Assembly: GCA_001599975.1 (NCBI GenBank)
Contig: BCIO01000007.1
Span: 128,595-192,594 of the forward strand
Direction of reading: 5' to 3'
DNA: 64,000 bases
Origin: Cystobasidiopsis lactophilus
Taxonomy: Eukaryota > Basidiomycota > Agaricostilbomycetes > Agaricostilbales > Chionosphaeraceae
The notes under the pieces: model-generated
Database searches by the model: none
Told to the model about the DNA's origin: nothing
Seen by the model: only the letters and a program-made list of their open reading frames with translations
Made by a program: the position numbers and the translations under genes
Part shown: positions 1 to 10,067 of the stretch, piece after piece
How the letters are laid out: every line of letters starts with the position of its first letter
Numbering within the stretch: the stretch's first letter is position 1

Positions 1-1244
1 CGGTTGAAAGCTTGATAGTATCCGGCTGCATTTTTTCATTCTTGAATGGGCTGCAATGTGGACGGAGACGAAGCCACTCACAGTCACAGATTGGCCGCCG
101 CGCATACAGCTCCTGAAGACCGAAAAGGGTGAGCCTTGAAAAGCCACATAAATGAGTCAGAGCCCACCCTTGGCATCAACTTCTGAGCTTTTAAGGGATC
201 CTTGACAATCTGAGCGATCTTGGCCTTGATGAATTCGCAACAATAGGTGTTGGCCTCTTCCGATGTCAGAATGTCGCCTGCATTCAAATGAGATACAGGT
301 AGAAAGAGTGCAATCAAGCCACGAGCTCACCAAAGGAGAACATAAACTTGAAACCGCCGGCAGGACCTGGAAGAGCTCTGTCTGCATGAGCGCCTTCGGA
401 TGACAGCGAATGAGAACACACCAGCTTGCCAAGCCTCTTCTAGAACGCGATCTCTTTCCTCTTTAGACACGCTCAGCATAGGGATCGTGGACTCTTGAAA
501 ACCCATGCCCATGATGGACTTCCTGGTGCCCTCCCAGGTCTCCGGCAGAGCGGTGGCCAGCTCTTTCCGCTCCTTGTCTGAAATGACGCCGTCCGCCGCT
601 GGCACCGTGTATTGGGGAGACCGTTGAAAAGAAATCAGCTCCTTGACGTTGTCCGCAAGAGCCGTGATGACTTGTACTCCGGTGCTGCCATTGCCGATGA
701 CCCCCACACGCTTCTGTGAGTAGTCGTATTGCCGAGGCCACTGTCCGCTGTGCACAAGTTCACCTTTGAACTTGTCCAGGCCGGGAATGTCTGGCCACTG
801 AGGGTCGGAGAGCGGGCCGACAGCAGTGACCAAGTAGGTGGCCTTGAGGACCTTCTTGATGCCAACCTTGTTCTGTACCGTCACCGTCCAAGCGCGCTCT
901 TGTTCGCCCCAGGTGGCATCCAGGACCTTGGTGTTGTACTGGATCTTGTCTTCCAGGCCGTACCGCTTCACGACGTAGCTCATGTACTCGAGCGTGTCCG
1001 CTTGTGAGGCGTACCACTTCTTCCATGGCAGCTCCTCAGGGCTGCTCGTATCCCAAGGAAAGCGATAGAGATAGGAGGGCGAGTCGGATAGGGCGCCAGG
1101 GTAGCAACATCGGCGCCAAGTCCCGCCCGGCCCGTCCTCCTGGTCGAACGTCTGAGCTTTCAAGCCCAGCTCGTTGGTGAACTTGTAGAGGGCCAACAGC
1201 CCGCCGAATCCCGCACCAATGATTATCCTGTTCGCCGCACTCAT
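1..1244 (-). CDS. Baeyer-Villiger flavin monooxygenase (3'-partial)
   Basis: This is an FAD/NADPH-dependent monooxygenase of the cyclohexanone-monooxygenase type, which inserts oxygen next to a ketone to make an ester or lactone. The protein starts at 1244 with a GxGxxG dinucleotide-binding motif (IIGAGFGG) and a GGTWR-like segment (GPGGTWRR, near residue 40). A second Rossmann motif (VIGNGSTGVQ) lies near residue 180 and FQRSPQYTVP follows. The last part is broken by short introns. Joining exons at GT/AG sites gives GGFKFMFSFGDI, KIAQIVKDPLKAQKLMPR, ELYARRPICD and GYYQAFNR, all in the order seen in this family. The 3' end lies beyond the left edge. The fingerprint between the Rossmann motifs fits a BVMO better than a generic FMO. 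The substrate is unknown. It is divergent from the reductase gene at 1565. Confidence 0.88.
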
Positions 1245-1564
1245 TCAATATCCAAACCAATCTGCTCAGAACATGAGACCCGCCGCACGCATCGAAATCC
1301 ACTTGAGCCTTTGATGCAGCCATTTTGTCCCTCGGGCCGCCAGTGGAGTGTGATGCCAGCAGTTCAGGAGATGTTGAAGATGCTAGAACGGCAGCAGTGG
1401 GAGGCAGTGGGGCAGATCAGGAGGAGGAGGGGCGCCCAAGGGCCTGGCAAGCTCGGCAGCGTGGGATATCATCCTGGGACCCCGCATCCGCCTGGCCGCC
1501 TTCTCTGATCCCTGCACCTCGCTAGCCAGCCTCGGAAGGTCATTCGAGAAAGAAAGTTGCGGCA
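1245..1564. other. Divergent intergenic region (BVMO / PRISE reductase)
   Basis: No gene is seen. The 320 bases separate two divergently transcribed oxidoreductase genes and probably hold both promoters. There is no clear TATA box. Confidence 0.5.
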
Positions 1565-3638
1565 ATGGACACCCGTTACGAGGTATGATCGAGGTCGTCT
1601 GGTGGCAACAAGCTTCGAAACGGGTTGAACTGAGGCGACGACATTCGCAGGCTGAATCTCTGGTTGCTTCGACCCACACAAAACATGCTCCTTTGAAAGA
1701 CTTGCCTTTGGGATTGCCTCCCGTCGCGCCCATGTGAGCCAGTCTCCTCGCAATCGCGCTCGAAAGGCGTTCTCATTTGCCACCCACGCCACCCGCAGAC
1801 CGGACGAGGTCGCAGTTCACCGCGAGGGAATCTACAGAGGCCTCCCTACGTATGATGACTCTCATGATGGCCAGGTCGCTCTTGTGGCTGGCTCCAACGG
1901 CGTGAGCAATTCACAATTTAAGCAAAAGGCGGGCAAAGGCCCACTTAAAGCATGCTCCAGATCTCGGGCGTGCACATGCTCAGAGTGATGCGAGACCATC
2001 CCAATATCTGGAAGAGGGTGTACGCGTTCAGCCGGCGACCAGCTATGGAGCCATTCCCAGAACACTTCTCCCACCACGCCGTCGACCTCTACAACACCAC
2101 GCCCGAGAAAGTGGCCGAAGAGATCCAAAGGGAAGGCATCAAGGACGTCTCTTTGGTGTTTTTCTACGTGTACATGCCGACGCCTCCCTCGAGCAAAGAA
2201 ACCTTGTTCAGCGACGCCGACCAGCTGGCCCATCTTAACGGTGTCGTGCGTCTTGCTCCTTCCTTTTTTTCCCTTATTCGGCTCATACCCAGGAGCCAAG
2301 ATTATCCACAACTTTCTTGAGGGTCTTTGGCTGGCTGGTCTCCGCCCCAAGCGGATCTTGTTGCAAACGGGTTCGGTCTCTACACTTTCTCTGTGGCTCC
2401 ACTTCATGAACTGATCACTTTCACCCATCAGGAGGCAAGGGCTATGGCCTGCACAATGGGCCGGTCACCCACCCGATGATGGAAGATGATCTTCCCCGCC
2501 AACGCCTCTATCACGAAGCCAACTTCTATTGTGCGCTCACTATCCTTTTGGCTAACGGAGATTCCTCTCATGTATGAACCGTCCAGTCTCTCATGAAGAC
2601 GCACTGTGGAAGTTTTGTCAGAAGAACAAGGTCGAATGTGAGCGATGGTCTCTCATCAACGTTCCCTGTTGTTGACAAAGAGCCCTTGAAGGGATCGAAT
2701 CTCGCCCTAGCTATATTCTCGGATTCACAAGGGACAACCTCCTCAACCCCTTCCTACCGATGATGATCTATGCTGCCATCAACAAGTACATGGACGCTAA
2801 GGAGCTGGTCTACCCCGGCAACCGACAGTCTTGGAACCACGCTGCAGACATGAGCACTGCCTGTGAGCCCGAAGTCATTTTGAACCTCGCGGGACAGTTG
2901 ACCAGAAGACAAGCAGATCACAACGCTCTTTGTCAAGAGTGGTCAATGCTCGTGCCGCATGCTGGCAACCAGGCCTTCCACGTCTCCGACGGCCAATCTT
3001 TCTACTTCAATCGGCTTTGGCACTGGTTGGCCGACAAAGTAGGCTTGAAGGCTGTCCCGCCACCGGCGGACGACGATCCCAACGTTAAGTGGAAGACGGT
3101 GGAGATGCCCCACGACTCCGCGCTGGAGTACAAATTCAGGGCCAAAACGAGCTATCGGTTTCTTTTGGCCGAGTGGGCGGAGCGCGATGAGATTCAGGCG
3201 GCTTGGAATAAGGTCAGTCACTTCAGCTTGCTGTGGAATGTTCTCTGAGCCATTGAAACTGCCAGATGGCCGACGAGTATCACCTGGATAAGACATGGAT
3301 GAAACAAAACTATGCTTTCTCTAACGCTGGTGAGCACCTTGCTTCTGACATCAGGCCGCGTCTCACTGTGCTGCCTCCAGAGTAAGATCTGGCCTTCCTT
3401 CGCCCATTGGCTTCGCTCAGCCCTGGATCTCACAGTTTCACGATTCTGAACCACTGGCCGTTGCAATACGACTTGGACAAGCTGCGCAAGTTTGGCTACT
3501 TCGGCTCAGTCAATAGTGGGTCTGCCACTTCTTCTTCACTCGAGCAACTTCATTGACGGGAGTGCAGGCTTCGACGGGCTAGAAGAGGTCTTTAACATGG
3601 CCGTCGAGAACAAGGTCATCCCAGGTTTCTCTCAATGA
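1565..3638 (+). CDS. PRISE-type short-chain dehydrogenase/reductase
   Basis: This is a member of the progesterone 5-beta-reductase/iridoid-synthase-like (PRISE) SDRs, which reduce activated C=C bonds or related enones with NAD(P)H. The first well-supported exon reads IYRGLPTYDDSHDGQVALVAGSNG, then an intron, then ISGVHMLRVM; together these form the Rossmann glycine motif. Later exons carry YAFSRRP, GAKIIHNFLEGLW, TGSKGYGLHNG, NFYYPQEDALW, SLINVP, the stretch starting NLLNPFLPMMIYAA, and a C-terminus ending KVIPGFSQ and TGA at 3636. Those joins use GT/AG sites. The start is uncertain: there is no in-frame ATG in the exon that carries IYRGLP, so I place it at the ATG at 1565 in a small upstream exon. 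It neighbours a BVMO and a Dabb gene, which suggests a small catabolic or biosynthetic group. Confidence 0.82.
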
Positions 3639-3706
3639 AAGTTAAAATAGCGCTCGTTTGCATTTGCCACCGATTCAATAGTCTTCCCTTTCTCTCCTTT
3701 ACAAAA

Positions 3707-4179
3707 TCAAGCTTGCGGGGTGGTGAACTGGTACACAATGTATTCTTCCTGCCAAGGCTGGACCCATCTGCACCGGGCGTGAGAGGAATAAGAAATCGCA
3801 GCAGTAAAATGGAACTCACTGGTCAATTGAGTTGTACAGGCTGGACTTGCTGTACTCAATCCAAGCCGCTTCATCCTCAAACTCGGACGTGATGGCAAAG
3901 TTCCAAGGGCCGCTGTGCCCCGCCGCTGGACCTTTGCTGCCCAGGACTTGAGAGTTCAAGTATCGAGTAGCTGGAGCTGGACATGAGATATGCTTTCGCT
4001 CGGTCAAACGACAGAAATACACACCTGGACAGGTCTTTGCAAGCTTATTGACTTCAGTAACCAGCTTGTCGAACCTGCGAACGGCAGGTCAGCATTTGCT
4101 TGGCGGGACGGCGCCTTCCGTACTGTTCGTTCGTCATGTCCTTCGCCAGCTTGATCAACACCATGTGAACAAACACCAT
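3707..4179 (-). CDS. Dabb (stress-responsive A/B barrel) domain protein
   Basis: This small protein has four exons. Exon 1 starts MVFVHMVLIKLAKDMTNEQ, typical of the first strand and helix of the dimeric alpha/beta-barrel (Dabb) fold. Exon 2 continues FDKLVTEVNKLAKTCPG. Exon 3 has LGSKGPAAGHSGPWNFAITSEFEDEAAWIEY, and exon 4 has WVQPWQEEYIVYQFTTPQA before TGA. All joins use GT/AG sites and keep frame. The length (about 110 aa) is normal for the family. Dabb proteins include plant and fungal cyclases and stress proteins, so the catalytic role is open. The position next to a BVMO and a PRISE reductase suggests it acts on the same metabolite, which is an inference. Confidence 0.75.
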
Positions 4180-4613
4180 TTCGACGTTGCTGAAGCAAGA
4201 TGGTTGTAACAGAAAGGCAATTCTGTGGGTCGCCGTGCGGATCCCCTCCCCCGCCGGTCTTTCGTCTTTGGTGGGCCCAGCAAGGCCAGTGGCGTACACA
4301 GTGGTGTTCATTTGGCGTCCTGGCTTCAGGACACATACAGCGAGTCCACGAACGGAGTCCGGCCATAGCTGCCTTCAATATCCAGACCGCGAGAAGGCAC
4401 TTTCAGTCCTTAAGGGCTGGTCAGAGGAGTAAGCAATTGCCTCAGGCACTTCGCGTCACTTCGTAGAGCATTCAGTATGAACAATCAGAGCACGGAATGG
4501 ACGCCTGTGGGCAAGAGGTGGCCCAGAGGCCTCGAGGCCAAACCCGTCCGCGGCCCTCCGCGGGGGCGACCTTTTGGCACTGAAGTCGCTCTTTTTCGAA
4601 GCCAGCCAACACG
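4180..4613. other. Divergent intergenic region (Dabb / PSF3)
   Basis: No gene is supported in these 434 bases between the divergent Dabb and PSF3 starts. It presumably carries both promoters. Confidence 0.45.
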
Positions 4614-5419
4614 ATGGAGTACTACGATATCCAGTCCTTTCTGGCCGACAACCAGGTGCGTCTCTCAACCACATGCAAGCGCGTTGGCTCAACCAAACCA
4701 CAGCGGGTGCCCTGCAAGTTCAAGAGCGACATTCCGAACCTGGGCTACTTGGCTGGCTCGCACGACCGCGATGTGGGTCTTTCTCCCTATCAAGGAATGT
4801 CACGACTGAGAGATGGAACAGCTACAAGCGGGTACGACCGTGGATCTGCCGTTCTGGCTCGGCTTGGACCTGGCGGGCATCGACGAGCGCGACATGCTGG
4901 AGATTGCCCTGCCCAAGCCCTACTCGTCGCGCGTCCGAAACGCCCTGGCCGCTTCTGCTCAAGCTGTCAACTTGCGCACGCTGGGCGGCGGCGCCTTCTT
5001 TCGCGCGGGAACCAAATTGGACGACAAGTTGGTCCCCTCTTGCCTTTTTGGCCTTTCGTTCCCATGCTCAAGCGTTGCTCACGCAGCATCGAAGACGAGA
5101 CTCTGCGGCCCGTTCTGTTTAAGACTTTCAAGGACCGGCTGGAGCAAGTGTTCGACCAAGCCCAGCACGCTTCCACCGCGCCCTCTTCCCACAGCGATGG
5201 CAAGTCGACCTCCACGGGCGCGGCCACCCAACAGCCGATGGACGAGAAAGCGGTAGAGTTTGTGGCTGGGATGGACGACTGGGAGAAAGAATGCAAGTCG
5301 TCCCCATCCCCTCCCACCGCCATGTTGAGCTTATGGTGGCAAGAGCTGCAGTGTTCACCTCGGCGGAAGGAGCGGCGAAAGCCTCTTTGTTCTGGGCTGC
5401 CGGCCGACCAGCTCGCTGA
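4614..5419 (+). CDS. PSF3: GINS complex subunit Psf3
   Basis: Psf3 is one of four subunits of GINS, the Cdc45-MCM-GINS helicase factor needed for replication initiation and fork progress in the nucleus. Exon 1 is MEYYDIQSFLADNQ, the hallmark N-terminus. It is followed by VPCKFKSDIPNLGYLAG, then VDLPFWLGLDLA and ALPKPYSSRVRNALAASAQAVNLR. A later exon has RPVLFKTFKDRLEQVFDQAQ and a Ser/Thr-rich insert. The last intron (5293-5351) begins GC (gcaagt) and ends in gcag. Splicing it gives DDWEKELFTSAEGAAKASLF and a stop at 5417, which restores the conserved WE(K/R)ELF tail. Total length is about 205 aa, normal for the family. Without the GC-AG intron the frame would run into unrelated sequence. Confidence 0.88.
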
Positions 5420-6408
5420 TCGGTCCCGTTTTGGTGGCATGGATCCGAGTTCACGCGAGGCATCCCAGAAGAGCTGGCGTCGATCTGGAAGGTCAATGGC
5501 CGTTCCGGCCTCCACTTCCACCCAATTGCGCTTTGAGTGGTCGAAAATGCTACTCTTTACGTGGTCTAATATTTGGCTCTGTTGGCCACAATGGGTAGAC
5601 GGATGCTCTGAGGCCATAGGCGTGGCTGAGATACCGTGAGTTGATTGCCCTTGCTCTTCGTCATCATTGCCAATTTCTCACGACACACACCCAGGCAAGC
5701 AGCAATCTATTGCGTGTCTGTGGTTCTATCGAAGGCGGAAAGCCATGTCGAATGCTCAAGCGTCGGTGGAGTGACTCTTCGGAAGCCTTGCATCTCCCCT
5801 TTGTTCGTGTAGATGTACTCCGGTATTGTATTGGAAAGATGGAATATGTGCTCTCCTTAACTACAAATGGACGGACCTTCAATATCGCCTCTGCGGTCAG
5901 GACAGAGCTGCCGACAAAGCGCCCAACCTTGATCAGCTTGCTACCTCACGGTTCGCATAAATAAGCTCTGAGAGCACATCCTGGGCGACCAAGACTGACT
6001 GGCGGCCGTGCACTGGTAATTTGCCACCGAAAACAGAAAGATCTGCGAGCGCCATGAAGCGCCCAGGAGGCATACGAGCGCCGACAGCCCGCCATTTCCA
6101 TCCCAGACAACAGAGATGCCCACAACAGAGGCGCAGAAGCGAGAGCGAGGTGCGAAAGGAGAGACCATTCGCCACGCTGATTTCTGAGCGCAAACACAGC
6201 CTGAGCCACACGAAGACGCAACGAGCAGGCAAGCAGGGCATTCGGGGGCCATTTGACACCACACAGAGTCTTAAGAGGTGATCTCAGCCAGGTTTAGCTA
6301 GCACAAGTTGGACGAGGCTGCTCAACCCGCTGCGTCTGCTGGCGGCCTCGGGTTTTGGAGCGGCTCGACCAGCGCTCATATTTCGCTCGCCCAGTTCTGC
6401 CCACCAAG
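5420..6408. other. Intergenic region PSF3 to SmG with coding-like scraps
   Basis: No gene is established. A 38-codon open stretch ending near 5540 reads SVPFWWHGSEFTRGIPEEL and then KVNGRSGLHFHP. It looks protein-like but has no start or partner exons that I recognise. The rest (5540-6408) holds short overlapping frames only and includes the SmG promoter. Confidence 0.35.
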
Positions 6409-6918
6409 ATGGTCAAGCCTGCTCGTGCGTCCCATTTCACTCGTTCGCGCCGCCGTCGTGCCCCAGTTGACGTTGTCGTCGACGATGGTCCAGCGCCTGA
6501 GTTGAAAAAGGTGAGCAGCCAGCCTTTCCAGTGCCTTGTGCCTCCCGGTGCTGATGGAGCTGTGTTTGTTCGCAGTACATGGTATGCTGGACCTCTTACT
6601 AATGCTGTGGCAGCGCGGAGGAACAATGGGCGCTGATGCACGAGGGCAAACGAACAGGACAAGCGGCTGCTCGTCAACCTGCAGGGCAACCGCAAGGTGT
6701 CTGGCGTCCTCCGCGGCTACGACATCTTCCTCAACTTGGTCCTCGACGACGCCACGGACGAGACGAGCAACACGGAAAAGGTCCCCTTGGGCACCATGGT
6801 GCGTCGTTGGCCTTCGTTCTTGCTTTTCGTTGTCGGACAGCTTATCCACCTGGTCGGTCCACAGGTCCTCAGGGGCAACAGCGTATCAAGCATAGAGAGT
6901 CTGTCCTTCCAACGGTGA
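6409..6918 (+). CDS. SMX2: Small nuclear ribonucleoprotein G (SmG)
   Basis: SmG is a core Sm-ring protein of spliceosomal U1, U2, U4 and U5 snRNPs. The exons that I read are 6409-6424, 6494-6510, 6576-6581, 6658-6798 and 6865-6918, all with GT/AG borders. They give a 77-residue protein: MVKPAPPELKK, YM, DKRLLVNLQGNRKVSGVLRG, YDIFLNLVLDDA, then VPLGTM, VLRGNSVSSIESLSFQR. The Sm1 (GNRKVSGVLRGYD) and Sm2 (VLRGNSV) motifs are intact. The third exon is only 6 nt (TACATG) and supplies the conserved Tyr-Met before DKR. Skipping the first intron would give a basic N-terminal extension, which is less likely. Confidence 0.88.
6576..6581 (+). other. 6-nt microexon of SmG
   Basis: The bases TACATG lie between an acceptor (ttcgcag) and a donor (gtatgc). 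They encode the Tyr-Met that Sm-G proteins have between PELKK and DK. No other nearby source of these two residues keeps frame. Confidence 0.72.
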
Positions 6919-7311
6919 AGCTGCTAAGCCAGGAACGGGAGGATATGGAGGGAGGCAAACGACGGACGACTGGCGACCACCAATTTTTCACAAGTGAACG
7001 GCCGCTCTAGCAACACCCACGCTCCTTCAAATTTGAAGGGTAGGAGGGAACCTTGTACTATTCCCAAAAGGACTGGAAGGGGAATAGGCAGTGGGCGGTG
7101 GCAAACCGCAGAGTCTCAAGCGGTTGCCCGAGGCATCCAATCTCGGGCAGGCCAGATGAATTCTGAGCTCCTGCTTGCTCCTGAGCTTCCTAATCCACAC
7201 AATTTCCATAATCTTATGAGCCCAAAGCCGCCACAAGTCCACGACACACGATCCGTGAAAGCGACGGCTGATCGAGCTTTCTTCCGCTCGCCGCCGCCAT
7301 CTTCTACAGAA
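6919..7311. other. Intergenic region SmG to PEX2
   Basis: About 390 bases contain no supported gene. It holds the SmG 3' end and the PEX2 promoter. Confidence 0.4.
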
Positions 7312-8865
7312 ATGGCCAGCGCCATTGACCTCGAGCCGTACTGGCTCAAAGCCCAAGCTGAGCAACGGGCTCGCATGTCCCGAGCCAACTTTGACCTCGC
7401 CAGCTCTCGCAAGCGGCCGCGCATTGCCGTTTCCCGGGTGGCCCAGCTGGATGCGGCTTTGTTGGACAACGAGCTTGAGAATGTCCTGACCGAGCCCTTA
7501 CTGAAGTCTTTGAAACTCTTCGGTGTGCGTTTGCCATCCCCCTGCCTCAGAGCGAGGGTTTGGCTGACAGGCGGAGTGGCAGACTTCGAGACTGGCCGAA
7601 TTCGAGCCGGAGCTGCTGGCCTTGGTTCGCTACTGGATTCTGCGCACTTCACTGCTCCAGTACTCGGCTTCTTATGGCGACGTGCTTCAGAACCTAAAAT
7701 ATCCAGGTAGGTCTCGAGGTCCTGCTGCACAACCCCAAAGGCGTGGTATTCACGTTGAAGACCTACAGGCATCTCGGGTCTTCGACTAGAAGCCTACTCA
7801 GCCGTCTTAGTCCTACCCGACTACCTGCTGGCGCGTACGCGGGATTTCATGCTGGGCCGAGGCTGGCCGGACTTCCCTTACCCCAAATCGGCCTCGCTGC
7901 TCTTGCCTAGCTGGCTGCTGAGATGCAATGCGCGGGAGACTTCCAGAAGAAGACGACAGAGAAAGAGGCTGGCCTGGGAGGCGTTCTTGTTGCTGGAAAG
8001 GGTGACGGCCGCTGCGAAGCTGGCCAACTTCGTGCTGTTCTTGGTCAACGGAAGGTGAGACCTGCTCTACTATAGCTCACCTTGTGGCTGCAACCTCAGA
8101 GTAATCCTCACAGATACCGCTCTTTGCTGGACCGCTTTCTGCGCCTCGGTATCTCTTACAAGCACCAATACTTCGCCCATTTTGTCAGCTTCGAGTACCT
8201 CTCACGACAACTGGTCTGGGAAACGTTAACGGTATTTGCACCTCGTCCAATCTAGATGTCAGCTGGATTTGAGGCTGAACGGTCGTTTGCCTTTTTCGCA
8301 GGATTTTCTGTTCTTCATCTTGCCGCTCGTCAACATTCGGAAGCTGCGGATGCGACTAACACGAGTGCTGGTCAACAATGCTTTGGTTCAATGGCTCCTT
8401 TCGCGCCTTTCTGATACAATGCGGCACACCTTGGGCCTGCCCCAGTCCAAGCCGGCCCTTGCCAAGGTGGAGGAAGAGTCCGGGCCTCTGAGCCATCTAG
8501 GACGCTACACCTGCCCGATCTGCCACTCTCGCCCAACAACACAGCAGAGTCTGACAGCCAACACCACCGACTCGGCGGATCCCACCGACCCAGCGGCTGG
8601 CATCTTCTCAACATTGGGCAGCAGCGCTTCGACGCTGGAAGACACGCAGGTCAAGCTGCCTTACCAGGTCGATTGCTGCGGTGGGCTTTACTGCTACTAC
8701 TGCATTGCCGGTGCGCTTTGCGTCTGGGAGTCGGATACTGCCGGCTTGGAAGGCAACTGGAGGTGCTTGAGGTGCGGCAAGCAAGTGACGGCTGCCACTC
8801 GGCTTCAAGGGTCGGATGTGGCCTTGGTCTTGGACGAGAAAAACGAATGCGAGGCGGTGCTATAG
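7312..8865 (+). CDS. PEX2: Peroxin-2, peroxisomal RING E3 ligase
   Basis: Pex2 forms the membrane RING ubiquitin-ligase complex with Pex10 and Pex12 that recycles the import receptor Pex5. Exon 1 (MASAIDLEPYWLKAQ...RVAQLDAALLDNELENVLTEPLLKSLKLFG) ends at a gtgcgt donor at 7525 and resumes at 7583 with LAEFEPELLALVRYWILR. Later exons give YSASYGDVLQNLKYPG, DYLLARTRDFMLGRGWPDF, LANFVLFLVNGR, YRSLLDRFLRLG, FVSFEYLSRQLVWETL, DFLFFILPLVNIRKLR. These are the family's membrane segments in order. The C-terminal zinc ring is CPICHS, then CCGGLYCYYC and CLRCGK. The protein ends at 8865. A Ser/Thr-rich insert inside the RING (TTQQSLTANTTDSADP region) is longer than usual. Confidence 0.9.
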
Positions 8866-9450
8866 CTCTGAACGGGTTGGCCGCCGCCGGACGAAGGTGG
8901 CAAATGGTCTGCGGCGCGGCGGGATCGCTTTGTATCGATAACGGCTTCAGCAACGGTCTCATTCATGCTCCATTGAGCCTTTCAGAAAGGGCTCTCTCCC
9001 TCTGAGAGCGCATTGTAATGGCACACCACCACCGCTTTTGTGCGGCAGAAGCAGAGAGCACACGGTGGCGAAATTTTTCGGAAAAGCTTCATGCTCGCAC
9101 TTGCTCCACATCGCCCAACGCTTTGCTCTGCTATTGCGTGTTTGTTGGAGCAACGGAAATGTCTCAGAGCGTTCGAGGGTGCTGCTGGTGCTCTGGTGGA
9201 GGCGAGGCGATTTCACGAGCCAAACCGTTGCCAGCCTTCGTTCGGCCGCCTGACTGGCTTGCTTGCGTTCACGTTGGCGTTGTTCCCCGCGCTCGTTTTA
9301 GCTTCGTATGAGTCAAAGCTGAGGGAGTCAGGCGGTGACTGCAACGACTGCGTGTCGCCATCCCTTCAACGGCTCCAGAAACCACTATAAAAGCCGGGCT
9401 TGCTTCTTGGTCTGGTTCCATCACCTCTCCAGCCCACAACATATTTTCCC
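8866..9450. other. Intergenic region PEX2 to 9451
   Basis: No gene is seen. The right end carries the TATA-like element listed separately and a promoter for the small gene at 9451. Confidence 0.4.
9386..9393 (+). promoter_or_regulatory. TATA-box-like element
   Basis: TATAAAAG lies 58 bases upstream of the ATG at 9451. It is one of the few clear TATA elements in the window and supports transcription to the right. Confidence 0.5.
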
Positions 9451-10067
9451 ATGTCTGCTTCTGCTTCTGGCATCCCGCCGGCCATCGACTACCCAACCCT
9501 GCTCACAGATTTCTTCGCGTCGCTTGACGCGACCGTTCAATCCCGAGCGTGACGTGGGTGTGCTTTCCTTCTGGACTTGGTTGGCGGGTGGCAGCCTACG
9601 CTTGCGGAGAGGTGTAGAGCTCAGGCAGTCGCGAACGCTCTTCGGAGCGATCGCGGTCTGCCCGGCTCCTCTCTGGACCAAGGTTGCTTGGCCAGGGAGT
9701 CTAAGGGAGACGGCTCGACCGCGAGCGAACTCCCTCGCCTTCCGTTGGTGACTGGCTTTGGTGTCTGCTTCGGCAGATGCTGGGTTGGCGGGCTTTGGGT
9801 GATCTTTTGAGCTTCGGTGGGCACGGAATGAGCCCCCCGGCCATTCCGGCGCTCACCGCGGTTTGAGGGCTCACCTGGATCTTGCTGGCGCCATCTGCGA
9901 ACAAGCCTCCCACTCCGTTTTTTTACGCCAATGCTGACACCTGATATTTAGTGCAGTCGCAAGAGCTGTTTCGCTTTCAGGCCCAAGTCGCAGGACGACT
10001 CAATCGCAATGCTTTGTCAGGCAAATTGGGATTGTCAGAAACAAAATGGGAATGCAACGGGTTCTAG
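9451..10067 (+). CDS. Small hypothetical protein, multi-exon
   Basis: I do not recognise this protein. Exon 1 begins [18 protein letters not shown], continues [14 protein letters not shown] and ends at a gtgacg donor. A middle exon probably reads [20 protein letters not shown] last open segment, after a polypyrimidine-rich ttag, reads [20 protein letters not shown] and ends at TAG, 10065-10067. The first and last pieces look like one short, partly helical protein. A TATA-like box lies upstream. The exact splicing is not resolved, and the frame between the middle and last exons is a guess. Its stop overlaps the FRS2 stop on the other strand. Confidence 0.35.

Noticed and set aside
4967-5617. 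Minus-strand open frame opposite PSF3
   Set aside because: It is antisense to well-supported Psf3 exons and has no motif of its own.
5293-5639. PSF3 reading on to about 5639 without a last intron
   Set aside because: The read-through tail has no Psf3 similarity, while a GC-AG intron restores the conserved WEKELF ending.
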